NCBI GenBank assembly: GCA_963921245.4
Contig: CAWUEY030000001.1
Coordinates: 558,001-622,000 of the forward strand
Direction of reading: 5' to 3'
Source: JABJGO01 sp963921245
GTDB taxonomy: Bacteria; Pseudomonadota; Alphaproteobacteria; Rhodospirillales; Casp-alpha2
Length of the DNA: 64,000 nt
In this document: piece by piece, positions 1 through 9,081 of the stretch
Layout: every line of letters starts with the position of its first letter
Position numbering within the stretch: position 1 is the first letter of the stretch
Position numbers and translations under genes: made by a program
The notes under the pieces: model-generated
Database searches by the model: none
Told to the model about the DNA's origin: nothing
The model's input: the letters and a program-made list of their open reading frames with translations, nothing else

Positions 1-1
1 A

Positions 2-1177
2 TCAGTTCGCCCCGCTTTCCGGTTGGCACGACCCGGCAGATACAGCTTGGAAAATAGCGGCGGTCCCGAGGCCGCCCGCGGCGGCGATTGCCGCCAGTCC
101 CAAACCGCCGCGTTGTCGCATGTCATGGAATAACCGGACCGCCAGAATGGCCCCCGACGCCCCAATGGGATGACCACGGGCGAGCGATCCACCGCCCGGG
201 TTGATGCGTTCAACGAGAAGATTGGCGCGTCTTGCACAGGCGATAGCCTGTACCGCATAGGCTTCCATAAGCTCTATTGTATCAATATCCCATAGCGATA
301 CGTCAGAGGTCTCCAATAAATCTCGAATAGCATCTACCGGCGCGAGCCCCGGTACCTGATGATCGCCACCGACAGTCTTTCCCGCCACTATTCTCAGACC
401 ATAGGCGAGGCCTGGACCATAGACGGGGCTCATCGCTTGCCAGACCCGTTCGGAAACGACCAGGGCAAACGCGGCACCGTCGGCGGCGACACTCGTATTG
501 GCAGCTGTGATCGTTCCACAAAGAACGTCCGCCCGGTCACAAATTTTTTGATTGAGGCCTCTGGTAAAGGGGTCACCGTCGATCATCAGGCCCGCAGGAC
601 AGCAGATTTCTTCCCGTAGCCGCTCAGCGGCACCTCGTGCCCTTGTGTGACTATCCATGGCCCACCTGTTTTGCTCTTCGCGTGAAATGCCCTCGGCACG
701 GGCGAGGGTGTTCGCCGCCGCCGTCATATCAGGGTCCTGGTCCGGCCACGGGGTAAACCGGGCTTGATCCCTGATGACAGGGGCGCCATCCCAGGTCTCT
801 CTAAATGCCCGTTCCGGCGCCAATGAGTAGGACTCGGAACCGCCCGCTATAACAATCTCCGCTTGTCCCGACTGGATTATGGCCTGTGCCAGCAGGATGG
901 CATCGAGACCACCACTGCATTGCCGATCAATACTAAGCCCGCCAACCGCCCGCGGCAAACCTGCACGCAGGGCACAAACCCTCGCCGGATTCCCGCCCGC
1001 CCCGAGGGCATTGGAAACAATCAACTCCTCAACACTGTTGGCGGTGAGTGCCGCGGCCTTTAGACAGGCGTGGATTGGTGCCACGGCCAGCTCATCGAAA
1101 TCAATATCCCGGAAAGCCCCGCCTCGGGGTACGACCGCCGTTCTCGCTGCGGCAATAATATAGACACTTTCACTCAT
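2..1177 (-). CDS. Thiolase-family acyl-CoA acetyltransferase
   Basis: A 391-residue protein of usual thiolase length. The N-terminal half carries the nucleophilic cysteine in DRQCSGGLDA (about Cys87) and the C-terminal half has the GHPIGAS histidine motif. In typical thiolases a second catalytic cysteine sits in a CIGGGxG motif near the C-terminus; here the aligned segment reads AAAGGLG, so that cysteine is missing. The family joins or cleaves acyl-CoA units, but without the second cysteine the activity may be altered. The gene overlaps the upstream acyl-CoA ligase gene by 4 bases, so the two are probably cotranscribed and may act on the same acyl substrate. The substrate is not evident. Confidence 0.85.
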   Translation of the reverse strand: MSESVYIIAAARTAVVPRGGAFRDIDFDELAVAPIHACLKAAALTANSVEELIVSNALGAGGNPARVCALRAGLPRAVGGLSIDRQCSGGLDAILLAQAIIQSGQAEIVIAGGSESYSLAPERAFRETWDGAPVIRDQARFTPWPDQDPDMTAAANTLARAEGISREEQNRWAMDSHTRARGAAERLREEICCPAGLMIDGDPFTRGLNQKICDRADVLCGTITAANTSVAADGAAFALVVSERVWQAMSPVYGPGLAYGLRIVAGKTVGGDHQVPGLAPVDAIRDLLETSDVSLWDIDTIELMEAYAVQAIACARRANLLVERINPGGGSLARGHPIGASGAILAVRLFHDMRQRGGLGLAAIAAAGGLGTAAIFQAVSAGSCQPESGAN

Positions 1178-2583
1178 GGACCCGTCGCGCTGATCGCCAG
1201 GGTCAGGGCGCGACGATCAATTTTCCCGGACGGCAGATAGGGCCAGTTTTCAATGCTTTCAATGCGCCGCGGTGATTTGAGGGGACCAAATTCGGTGCGC
1301 AAATCGAACAGTATTTTCTCCTTCTCTGCACAGGATATATCACCATGGGTCACAGCGATCAGCCGGTTTTCCCGTTTTTCATCAGGGATGGCAACGACCG
1401 CGGAACGCCGGCCGGGCAGGCACCGCTTCAGGGCTTGCTCAACCGTATCAATGAATACGTTCTCCCCGGCAACGGTTACCATCAGACCCTTGCGTGAGGT
1501 GAAGAAAAAGTACCCGGCCTCATCCACATATCCCTGATCACCCACCGTCAGAAATCCGTCCTGCCATTGTGTGTTTTTATCACCGCCCAGAATGTATCTT
1601 TCAAACAGCATGTTGCTTTTGACCCACACCGTGCCTTCGGTGCCCACGGGACATTCCCCGCCACTCGGATCACGGATTTCCAGTTCAACCCCGCGACACG
1701 CGCGACCGACGCTGCCTGCTGGCGCGGCGTGATCCTTCATGGTGATATAGCTCATTTCCGAGGTACCAAAAAACGCGACGATCCGGGCGTTGGGAAAAAT
1801 CTGTTCAATGGCGTTGATGCGATCCTCGTCAAACCTGGCGCCGCCGCTCAGAATAAGCGAGATACTGGATAGGGCGTGGGGTGCTTGCGTCCGGGCAGCC
1901 TCCACAATCATGTTCAGATGCCCCGGTGTGGCATAGAGAATATGGGGCTTGTGGCGCTGGCAGACAGAGAAAAATGCCTTTGGTGTGAATTTCCGCAGGA
2001 TCACCGGCTCAACACCCCGGTCCAGACACTCCATTGCCCCGAACAGGTGCATGGAATGGGCGAGATTGCCGATAATCAATGTTGTTGCGCGAGCCCTGTA
2101 CGCCAGCACGGCGCGCTGCAGGGAAAAGGATCGCAACCAGCTCTCGTACGTTCGGTAGACCGCTTTGGCCGCACCGGTGGAGCCGGCGGTAAAGCAGACC
2201 AGGCCAGGGCGGATGGGTGCCACCGTGCGCGCGATAAAGAGCCTGTCGCCCCAGGGCGTTTTCACCTCACAGGTTTTCAGCGCGGACACCGCGCCCTCTT
2301 CAACCATCCCGACCATGTGCCCCGCCAACAGGGCACCCCTGAACAGGGCGAGGGTATTCAGGGTATTGCGCGCGGGGATGAGGATAAACGCTCTTTTTGT
2401 GCGGGCGCTGGCTGTGCGGGCGCTCTCCGTTAAGTGGCTGGCCGGTTGCGCGCTTTCCGCCGCGCCGCTCTCCGTTAAGCCGCTTTCCTGAGTGTCGCAG
2501 GCCGTAGTGTCGCTTTCTGGGCGGGCGCGGGTAAAGAACGCCCGGTAGCGGTGCTCAGTCTTCTTGTACTCTTTAAACGACAC
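1174..2583 (-). CDS. AMP-dependent acyl-CoA synthetase/ligase
   Basis: An ANL-superfamily adenylating enzyme of 469 residues. The nucleotide-binding loop reads FTAGSTGAAKAVYRTY, followed by FFGTSEMSYI, then VGDQGY near the hinge, and SGKIDRRAL at the C-terminus, where the catalytic lysine of the family lies. These enzymes activate a carboxylic acid with ATP and pass it to CoA or a carrier. Residues about 20-60 form a low-complexity stretch rich in Thr, Glu, Ser and Ala with TES repeats, which is unusual at this place. Its stop overlaps the start of the thiolase gene. It is a little shorter than typical (500 or more residues). The substrate is unknown. Confidence 0.85.
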   Translation of the reverse strand: MSFKEYKKTEHRYRAFFTRARPESDTTACDTQESGLTESGAAESAQPASHLTESARTASARTKRAFILIPARNTLNTLALFRGALLAGHMVGMVEEGAVSALKTCEVKTPWGDRLFIARTVAPIRPGLVCFTAGSTGAAKAVYRTYESWLRSFSLQRAVLAYRARATTLIIGNLAHSMHLFGAMECLDRGVEPVILRKFTPKAFFSVCQRHKPHILYATPGHLNMIVEAARTQAPHALSSISLILSGGARFDEDRINAIEQIFPNARIVAFFGTSEMSYITMKDHAAPAGSVGRACRGVELEIRDPSGGECPVGTEGTVWVKSNMLFERYILGGDKNTQWQDGFLTVGDQGYVDEAGYFFFTSRKGLMVTVAGENVFIDTVEQALKRCLPGRRSAVVAIPDEKRENRLIAVTHGDISCAEKEKILFDLRTEFGPLKSPRRIESIENWPYLPSGKIDRRALTLAISATGP

Positions 2584-2788
2584 CGCTCAGGAATCCTTGC
2601 AAACAAAGCGCCTGTTTCATACTCTTTCTTTCAACTTATGGCCCTCAACCCGTGACCCGATACCAAGGGGAAACATGTGCCGCGCGGTAAAAGCCGCGAT
2701 TAACCTCTGATCTTAACCTCTGATCCTCAAGACCTCAGTTTTTCTGTTCATGCCTATATCCATATACCGCCGTCTCTGGCTTCGCAAA

Positions 2789-3256
2789 TCACTGATCTGG
2801 CAGTGCAGCCTTGCCGCCGCCATATCTGGCGTGTTTGACCACATTGTCGCCGTCGCCTGTGAAGGGATCAGGCGCATCGCCGATGGCGTCGGGTTCCATC
2901 AGATGAAGCCGTCGCAGTGCCGCACCCTTATCCGAAACGGACCAGAAATCATCCGGTGTTTTCGGCCACGGGATACCCGGAAAAGCGGTTTTCAGGAATT
3001 CGGCGTAAGCCTCGCGGTAGGTCGGGCAGTAGAGCACGCCGTAGATGTAGTCGAACACCTGCACCTCGTCGGGGACGCCATGCTTTGGATGTTCGGTCAG
3101 GCCCCGTAATTTCATGTAGAACTTGGGATCGAAGTTGACGCGACGCTCTCGATCCAAATCCTGTTCGCCAAGGTAAAGATAAACTGGGAAAGTAGAAGTA
3201 ATTTCAGAGGTTTTATTTGATACTATTTTCAGCAATTCCACGATGACAAAAAACAT
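2789..3256 (-). pseudogene. C-terminal remnant of a type ISP/II restriction-modification enzyme
   Basis: The reading frame contains SNKTSEI, YLYLGEQ, DYIYGVLYCPTYREAYAEF and LRRLHLMEP, which resemble the C-terminal specificity region of large fused restriction-modification proteins (type ISP/LlaBIII-like). Those proteins are usually over 1,000 residues, and no helicase, nuclease or methylase motifs precede this piece. The C-terminus also ends early, soon after GDGDNVV. The 5' side runs directly into the IS5 element. It is therefore a fragment and not an active system. Recognition is from memory of the family, with moderate certainty. Confidence 0.6.
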
Positions 3257-3267
3257 GGCTGAATACG

Positions 3268-4104
3268 CTAGGGTGTAGACTTATAAACGGAACTATTATT
3301 CATGATGTGAAACGACAGAGAATTTCATGTCTTTGACTTTTTGGCTTTCGGACGAACAGTTCAACAAGCTCAGGCCCTTGTTGCTGAACGATCCGCGAGG
3401 GGTAGCGCGGGTGGATGATCGGCGGGTGCTGTCCGGCATTATCTACTGCCTTCAGGGTGGCTATCGGTGGCCTGACGTTCCGCCCGAATACGGCCCGGCG
3501 AAGATGCTGTATAATCGTTTCAGGCGCTGGTCGGCGACAGGCGTTTTCGGGCGAATATTTGAAGCGCTTGCGCACGAAGCCGCTGACTTGAGCCCGCTGA
3601 TGATTGATGCGAGCCGCGTCAAAGCCCACCGTATCGCTGCCAATGGTGTTAAAAAAAAGACCCGTGGCGGGCGCGCTATCGGCAGGACCAAAGGCGGGCT
3701 GAATTCGAAGCTGCATCTGGTCTGCGATGGCCGGGGGCGGCCCGTGCATCTGCACGTGAGCGCAGGCAACAAGGCCGATATTGCGCATGCCCGTCAATGC
3801 CTTGAGCCCTATGTCACCAAAGGAACAACGGTCACTGTGGATCGGGGATATGATGCCATCCACCTGCGGGACTGGTTGACGGATATGGAGGCAAAGCCCT
3901 GCATCCCGCCCCGCAAGAACCGGACAATCCAATGCGCATACGACATTGAGCTCTACAAAACACGGAACATCGTCGAACGCATGTTCAACCGGCTCAAGGA
4001 CTGGCGGCAACTCAGCCCGCGCACCTTCAGATGTCCGGGAAACTTCCTCGCAGCCGCACACATCGCAGCAATCGTCATATGGCTCTTATGAGTCTACGCC
4101 CTAG
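3268..4104 (+). mobile_element. IS5-family insertion sequence (IS427-like), apparently intact
   Basis: The ends are inverted repeats: CTAGGGTGTAGACTTATAA at the left (3268-3286) and its near-complement at the right (4086-4104), matching 17 of 19 bases. A TA sits at each outer edge, as expected for target duplication in the IS427 group. The element carries one uninterrupted transposase gene. It separates a restriction gene remnant from an IS630 scrap. It is the only insertion sequence in the window that looks complete, so it is probably the youngest. Confidence 0.85.
3327..4091 (+). CDS. IS5-family DDE transposase
   Basis: A 254-residue transposase. The N-terminal region (FWLSDEQFNKLRPLL, then GYRWPDVPPEYGP) is the helix-turn-helix part of this group. 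The catalytic half begins with MIDASRVKAHR, continues with VDRGYDA and ends with ERMFNRLKDWRQ, where the family's acidic residues lie. A run of eight A bases at 3651-3658 lies inside the frame between the two halves. Many relatives encode the halves in two frames joined by slippage at such a run; here the frame is already continuous. Confidence 0.9.
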   Translation: MSLTFWLSDEQFNKLRPLLLNDPRGVARVDDRRVLSGIIYCLQGGYRWPDVPPEYGPAKMLYNRFRRWSATGVFGRIFEALAHEAADLSPLMIDASRVKAHRIAANGVKKKTRGGRAIGRTKGGLNSKLHLVCDGRGRPVHLHVSAGNKADIAHARQCLEPYVTKGTTVTVDRGYDAIHLRDWLTDMEAKPCIPPRKNRTIQCAYDIELYKTRNIVERMFNRLKDWRQLSPRTFRCPGNFLAAAHIAAIVIWLL

Positions 4105-4365
4105 AGCAGATTTTAGGAACGTTGAGTCAATTTTACCCTTCTTCTGATTTCTGAACTTTCGATGTTCATTTTGGAGGTTTTCATGGGCTGGGCATATGGA
4201 ATTGATCTTCGTCGTCGAGGGGTTGATGCGATTGAGGGTGGGATGAGCCATCGCGAGCCGCCCGGGCGACCTTGCCTGCCCGGCTTGCGGAACCCGCCAA
4301 ACGCCAAAGGTGATCCCAATTGCCTGCTGTCGAAACCGCCACGCAAAAACGCGTCGCCGCCTGTT
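4105..4365. mobile_element. IS630-family remnant with internal inversion
   Basis: From 4105 to about 4255 the plus strand matches the terminal repeat and first codons of the IS630 transposase seen at 30.1-30.8 kb (MFILEVFMGWAYG, then DAIEGGMSHRE). From about 4256 to 4360 the match continues in the opposite orientation: the minus strand reads FCVAVSTAGNW and LAGSASRAGK, which in the other copy directly follow SHREAS. The scrap is therefore split and one part flipped. No catalytic domain remains. Confidence 0.75.
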
Positions 4366-4367
4366 TT

Positions 4368-5117
4368 TCATAAATCAACCCCGTATAGTAGCGGTTCTGT
4401 GCAACCACCAGTAACCGGCACATCGGCCATCATTCCTGAAATCCGACCTGCATCATGGGTGCTGAAGGCCTCCACATAGGCCCTTGCAGCGGCCACCAGC
4501 GAATTGTCGCGGGAGTCTGCTGCCACGTTGTCCTGCTCAGCCATGCCCGTGGACGGTGTGACCTCGTTATGATGCGGCTTGCCCGAAATCACCCGGCGCA
4601 CCATGGGCGCGAAGAACTCAAGCGGCCTATTCTCGTAGCTCTTGTCAAAACAGTTCTGGTCGTAGTTTTCACAGAAGTAGGTGCAATAGTCGGATCACGG
4701 ATGATTCCTGTACCTGTCGCGGGCATGTCGGTCACCGCCCAGATGATGATGGAAATAGTACCACTGGAAAATACCGTGCTTTTCAATAATCCAGTGCACT
4801 CGCTCGGACACATAGGGTTTCAGCAGGACTGCCGCCATGTCGCAGTGATTGTAGGGCGAGAGTATGTCGCCGATATCATGCAGCAACGCCGCGAAAATCA
4901 TTTCCTCATCGGCCCCGTCATGGTAAGCGCGGGTAGCTGATTGCAGGGAGTGCTCAAATCGATTGATCTGGTATCCACCCCAGTCAACGTCCAGCATTTT
5001 CAAGTGAATCAAAATACGATCAACAAGATCGGCATTGTACTCGGCTTCCAGCCTTTCGAGCAGTTCGTAGTCTTCCTTGGTGCCGTCTTCCATCCGGGTC
5101 CAAGTTACTTCGTTCAT
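4368..5117 (-). pseudogene. HD-domain protein (PhnZ/TmpB/MIOX-like fold) with in-frame stop
   Basis: The first 140 codons encode an HD-domain protein: FEHSLQSATRA, then AALLHDIGD (the HD pair), VHWIIEKHGIFQ and FHHHLGGD, a metal-ligand pattern like that of non-haem diiron oxygenases and HD phosphohydrolases. A TGA at 4695-4697 interrupts the frame, but the same frame continues with YDQNCFD and PLEFFAPMVRRV, which belong to the same family. The tail then runs into AARAYVEAFSTHDAG, which resembles the start of a SnoaL/NTF2-like domain, before ending at the IS630 scrap. I infer a recently inactivated gene, truncated or fused at its 3' end. No evidence for selenocysteine use is visible. Confidence 0.65.
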
Positions 5118-5354
5118 AGCGTGTCTCCACAGATTAATATTTCAGCCAGTCTGTCTGTCGTTATTTTTCCTGTCTGCAAAGAAAAATGATTTGTCGTCTT
5201 TGCCTCCCCTGAACCCCTTACAGAATGCTTTCCGTGTGTCCGCACATGACAGGGCACACCATGGTGAACTGGCCCCGGGCGTCAGTCGGATAACATTCCG
5301 CCTGGTAAATTCAATCGGGAAATTTCTAGACCAGCAAAACCGCTAATGAAGACA

Positions 5355-5789
5355 CTATCCTGACGAGGCCGTCAGATGGGCAAAGGCTTGTTTGACGGCC
5401 TCTCGGTAAGAACGGACCATATCCAGTCCGTCAATCTCTTCGCGGGCCACCAGCCGGACCTGGAGATGTTCGTCACACAGGGTGATGTCATCGACGGATG
5501 ACTCAAGCTCGCAAAGGTGGGCAATGACGACGACATTTTGCTTTGGCGGCTCTCGTCGGCGAACGCCCGTGTAAACAACGGAACCAATACTACCGGACAC
5601 ACCCAGTTCTTCCAGGAGCTCACGTTCCAGACCGTCAGTCACCTCTTCGCCCTCTTGCAATCGCCCGCCGGGCAAATCCCATCGACCATCAGGTTTGAGC
5701 AACATAACGATGCGGTCACCGGACCGCACCAAAGCCTTTACCGAAACCCGGAACAGCTCGGTTGCCAACTCAACCGGCTTATCTTCCAT
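5355..5789 (-). CDS. Nudix hydrolase
   Basis: A 144-residue protein with a full Nudix box (GGRLQEGEEV, then RELLEELGV), matching G-x5-E-x7-RE-x-x-EE-x-G. The family cleaves nucleoside diphosphates linked to another group, using metal bound by the box glutamates. The start of the protein (FRVSVKALVRSGDRIVML) is the usual first strand, and LLKPDGRWDLPGG leads into the box. It lies on the minus strand 13 bases downstream of the DUF1476 gene, so the two may be cotranscribed. The substrate cannot be read from the sequence. Confidence 0.88.
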   Translation of the reverse strand: MEDKPVELATELFRVSVKALVRSGDRIVMLLKPDGRWDLPGGRLQEGEEVTDGLERELLEELGVSGSIGSVVYTGVRRREPPKQNVVVIAHLCELESSVDDITLCDEHLQVRLVAREEIDGLDMVRSYREAVKQAFAHLTASSG

Positions 5790-5802
5790 TATTTCTTAAC
5801 CG

Positions 5803-6126
5803 TTACTCGCTGGCGATTTGCTGGGCTGCTACGGCGTCCAGTTCCGCGATCTTGGAACGGATGTCGGCTTCGGATACGTCAATACCCCGCGCGGCGATAT
5901 CAGCCATGACTTTGCGCATCACGTCCTCGATACCAGGCTCGTCCATGTCGGCAAGAACAACGGATTTTGCATAGTCTTCTTTTTCCGAAGAGGTCATGCC
6001 GAACTTGTCCGCCAGCCATTCACCGAGCAGGCGGTTCCGCCGCGCTTCAGCTTTGAATGCCTGTTCGGAATCCAGTTTGAATTTGGCTTCAAAGCCTTTT
6101 TCCCGATCACTGAAAGAATCGCTCAT
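5803..6126 (-). CDS. DUF1476 protein, zeta-subunit-type F1-ATPase inhibitor
   Basis: A 107-residue, highly charged helical protein starting MSDSFSDREKGFEAKF and containing RRNRLLGEWLADKFG. This is the alphaproteobacterial DUF1476 family, whose Paracoccus member is the zeta inhibitor of the F1-ATPase. Known members block ATP hydrolysis by inserting their N-terminal part into F1. The length fits the family. It is transcribed away from the NRDE gene and toward the Nudix gene. Confidence 0.88.
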   Translation of the reverse strand: MSDSFSDREKGFEAKFKLDSEQAFKAEARRNRLLGEWLADKFGMTSSEKEDYAKSVVLADMDEPGIEDVMRKVMADIAARGIDVSEADIRSKIAELDAVAAQQIASE

Positions 6127-6286
6127 GACCTAAATTTCCCTCTATTTTTGTCACTCTGAACAACCGTGACGACTGTATGGATTTACCCCGTTGTAAAGGG
6201 CGCACCCCCTCGACGCAACGACTATATGCCCCCGGGATACTCCCGCCCCTCTTGACCCGGACAAGCCCCTCCGCTACGCCCATGGT

Positions 6287-7057
6287 ATGTGTACCGTCGT
6301 TGCCCTGATCCGCCCCGGTCACGACTGGCCCGTGGTCATCGCGGCCAACCGCGACGAGATGCGAACGCGCCCCAGCCAGCCACCGTCCCGACACTGGGAA
6401 GATCGCACCCATGTTACGGCAGGACTGGATGTGCAGGCGGGCGGGACATGGCTCGGCCTCAACGATGACGGCCTGATCGCTTGCGTCCTGAATCGCATCA
6501 ACTCCCTCGGGCCCATGGACGGCAAACGGTCCCGCGGAGAGCTGCCGCTGGAGGCGCTTGACCATGCGGATGCCCGTGCGGCAACCGAAGCGCTCGTGGG
6601 CCTGAACCCCGCCGCTTATCGGTCTTTCAACATGGTTATAGCCGATCGGTTGGAGGCCTGGTGGATCGCTGGCAATGACCATACCCGGGAAATCAGTGCA
6701 ACCCGGCTGGATCCCGGGGTATCCATGATCACGGCTTTCGACATGAATGACCAGAATTCAGATCGGATTCGCCACCATTTGCCTCGTTTTCGCCGCGCCC
6801 CTGCACCGGACCCGACCAATCATGACTGGTTCGCCTGGGAAGCCCTGATGGCGGACCGGGGGAAAGCTTCGGACGCGGACTGGAGCGGGGCTATGAACGT
6901 CCAGTCCGAAGACGGTGAATACTGTGATTTTGCGACCGTCTCATCATCTCTCATCGCACTTCCCGCCATCGTTGACGAAGGTGACCAGCCGCAACCCGTG
7001 TGGCGCTATGCTGATGGCCGGCCTGACAGGGCACCCTACAGAGACGTCCTGCTGTAG
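6287..7057 (+). CDS. NRDE-family protein (TANGO2-like)
   Basis: A 256-residue protein starting MCTVVALIRPGHDWPVVIAANRDE. The conserved N-terminal cysteine and the NRDE motif define the NRDE/TANGO2 family, whose biochemical role is unsettled. Relatives occur widely, and the eukaryotic ones have been linked to haem or lipid handling. No signal peptide is seen, so it is probably cytoplasmic. It is followed by a promoter and purC on the same strand, with about 160 bases between. Confidence 0.85.
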   Translation: MCTVVALIRPGHDWPVVIAANRDEMRTRPSQPPSRHWEDRTHVTAGLDVQAGGTWLGLNDDGLIACVLNRINSLGPMDGKRSRGELPLEALDHADARAATEALVGLNPAAYRSFNMVIADRLEAWWIAGNDHTREISATRLDPGVSMITAFDMNDQNSDRIRHHLPRFRRAPAPDPTNHDWFAWEALMADRGKASDADWSGAMNVQSEDGEYCDFATVSSSLIALPAIVDEGDQPQPVWRYADGRPDRAPYRDVLL

Positions 7058-7108
7058 ATTTCAAACGCGTGTTCACAAAAGATTGCGCTGGACAGAGTAC
7101 GGATTACG

Positions 7109-7137
7109 TTGTCACTGTCGCTTTCACCTGCTATAGG
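7109..7137 (+). promoter_or_regulatory. Probable sigma70-type promoter of purC
   Basis: TTGTCA (7109-7114) and TATAGG (7132-7137) are separated by 17 bases, close to the consensus in both sequence and spacing. The pair lies 80 bases before the purC start, in the only gap ahead of the purine block. Confidence 0.55.
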
Positions 7138-7216
7138 ACGGTTCAGTAGCGGTCGAGGCCGGAAACAAAAGCTGTGTTTAGGAAGTTTTCCGGCCCAACC
7201 CTCAGGATCACATTCC

Positions 7217-7981
7217 ATGGCTAGACGCAGACAGATTTATGAAGGCAAGGCAAAAGTCCTTTTCGAAGGCCCGGAGCCCGGCACCATTGTCCAGTATTTT
7301 AAAGACGACGCCAGTGCCAACAACAACCAGAAACAGGGCATAATTACCGGTAAGGGTGTGCTGAATAATCGCATTTCCGAATACCTGATGTCGCGCCTGG
7401 GCGAGGTTGGTATTCCAACCCACTTTGTCCGTCGCCTGAACATGCGCGAACAGCTCGTCCGCGAGGTCGAGATCATTCCCATTGATATCGTCGTTCGCAA
7501 CGTGGTTGCCGGTTCCATGGCGACCCGGTTCGGCATGGAAGAAGGGACCGCCCTACCCCGTTCCATCGTCGAATTTCGCTACAAGTCCGATGAATTAGGC
7601 AACCCGTTGGTTACGGAAGAACACATCACCGCGTTCGGATGGGCAGCGCCACAGGAACTGGACGAAATCGTTGCGCTCTCCATCCGTATCAACGATTTCA
7701 TGAGCGGCCTGTTTTTGGGTATTGGCCTTAAACTGGTGGACATGAAACTGGAGTACGGTCGTCTGTGGGAAAACGAGTACCTTCGTATCGTACTCGCCGA
7801 TGAAATCAGCCCTGATTCCTGTCGCCTATGGGATACCAAAACCAACGAACGTCTGGACAAGGACAGATTTCTTCGTGACCTCGGCAATGTGGAGGAAGCC
7901 TATCAGGAAGTTGCCCGGCGATTGGGCATCCTGCCGGAAAGCGGACCGCGCGACATGCCGGGCCCGGGAACCATGCAGTAA
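7217..7981 (+). CDS. purC: Phosphoribosylaminoimidazole-succinocarboxamide synthase
   Basis: A 254-residue SAICAR synthetase. It starts MARRRQIYEGKAKVLFE, the typical N-terminus, which sets the start at 7217 although the frame is open further upstream. RNVVAGSM and GLKLVDMKLEYGR are family motifs, the latter in the ATP/substrate site. The enzyme joins CAIR and aspartate using ATP in purine synthesis. purS, purQ and purL follow on the same strand. The C-terminal extension (SGPRDMPGPGTMQ) is short and of low complexity. Confidence 0.97.
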   Translation: MARRRQIYEGKAKVLFEGPEPGTIVQYFKDDASANNNQKQGIITGKGVLNNRISEYLMSRLGEVGIPTHFVRRLNMREQLVREVEIIPIDIVVRNVVAGSMATRFGMEEGTALPRSIVEFRYKSDELGNPLVTEEHITAFGWAAPQELDEIVALSIRINDFMSGLFLGIGLKLVDMKLEYGRLWENEYLRIVLADEISPDSCRLWDTKTNERLDKDRFLRDLGNVEEAYQEVARRLGILPESGPRDMPGPGTMQ

Positions 7982-8008
7982 GCAGATACAAAGCAGGATC
8001 AGAGAAAA

Positions 8009-8251
8009 GTGAAAGCACGTGTGCATGTAATGTTAAAAAACGGAGTCCTTGATCCGCAGGGGAAGGCTGTTGAAAATGCGCTGGGCTCTCTGGGCTTTGA
8101 TGGAGTCAACAACGTCCGTCAGGGCAAAGTGATCGAGCTGTCTCTCAGCGAGACTGACGAAGAAATCGCCCGCGCCAACGTGGCGCAGATGTGCGAAAAG
8201 CTGCTCGCCAACACCGTGATCGAAAACTACGCTATCGAGATTGAGGCTTAA
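8009..8251 (+). CDS. purS: Phosphoribosylformylglycinamidine synthase subunit PurS
   Basis: An 80-residue protein with a GTG start (KARVHVMLKNGVLDPQGKAVENAL), the standard PurS opening. PurS bridges PurL and PurQ in the small-subunit form of FGAM synthase. It sits 27 bases after purC and 33 bases before purQ, so the genes are read together. Length and motif order are normal. Confidence 0.96.
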   Translation: MKARVHVMLKNGVLDPQGKAVENALGSLGFDGVNNVRQGKVIELSLSETDEEIARANVAQMCEKLLANTVIENYAIEIEA

Positions 8252-8284
8252 CCCCGATTTTCCCGGAAAAGAGAGGTCTCTCCG

Positions 8285-8977
8285 ATGAAAACCGCCGTCA
8301 TTGTCTTCCCTGGCTCTAACTGTGATCGTGATGCGCAGGTGGCGCTGAGGAATACCTTCGGCGGAGAACCGAACATGGTCTGGCACGGCGACACGGAGAT
8401 GCCCGCCTCGGATATGATCGTGGTGCCGGGCGGGTTTTCCTACGGCGATTATCTGCGCGCCGGGGCCATGGCAGCCAATTCACCGATCATGCGCGACGTG
8501 GTTAAACAGGCAAACGCTGGGGTCCCTGTCCTCGGTATCTGTAACGGTTTTCAGATTTTGACGGAGTCCGGATTGCTGCCCGGGGCCCTCATGCGCAACG
8601 CCAACCTGAAATTTGTTTGCCGGGATGTGTGGCTGCGAGTGGAACGCAATGACACTATCTTTGCCAGTCGCTACACCCGCAACCGTGCCATTCGCATTCC
8701 AGTCGCCCATCACGACGGCAACTATTTTGCTGACGCCGATACACTGGCACACCTCAATGGCGATAACCGGGTTGCGTTCCGCTATTGCGACGAAAACGGG
8801 GATTTGAGCGCCGATGCCAATCCCAACGGCTCCATCGAGAACATTGCCGGGATCTATAACGAGAATCTCAACGTGCTCGGGATGATGCCACATCCTGAAC
8901 GCCTGATGGACACGGCGCTTGGCGGCACCGACGGCCGCCCGATATTTGAAGGTCTGGTTGAGTCTCTCGCCGCCTGA
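8285..8977 (+). CDS. purQ: Phosphoribosylformylglycinamidine synthase, glutaminase subunit
   Basis: A 230-residue class I glutamine amidotransferase. The nucleophile is Cys86 in LGICNGFQ, and the histidine and glutamate of the triad lie in GMMPHPERL near the C-terminus. It releases ammonia from glutamine and passes it to PurL for FGAM formation. AGGTC/GAGAGG-like bases precede the ATG. In related genomes purL usually follows directly; here a rhomboid protease gene lies between them. Confidence 0.97.
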   Translation: MKTAVIVFPGSNCDRDAQVALRNTFGGEPNMVWHGDTEMPASDMIVVPGGFSYGDYLRAGAMAANSPIMRDVVKQANAGVPVLGICNGFQILTESGLLPGALMRNANLKFVCRDVWLRVERNDTIFASRYTRNRAIRIPVAHHDGNYFADADTLAHLNGDNRVAFRYCDENGDLSADANPNGSIENIAGIYNENLNVLGMMPHPERLMDTALGGTDGRPIFEGLVESLAA

Positions 8978-9081
8978 TCTGATTCGTTGTTTCAATCCAC
9001 ACGGCGATACGGCAGACGCTGCAGGCGATGCCGATACGCGAAATCGGCGGGGCGAGATCATTTTCATCGAGTAACCCGGTC

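Noticed and set aside
2789..3256. Active restriction-modification defence system
   Set aside because: Only a C-terminal piece remains and no methylase or nuclease motifs are nearby.
4695..4697. Selenocysteine or tryptophan meaning of TGA
   Set aside because: Other genes here use TGA as a normal stop, and no SECIS-like hairpin is evident after this codon; a nonsense mutation is simpler.
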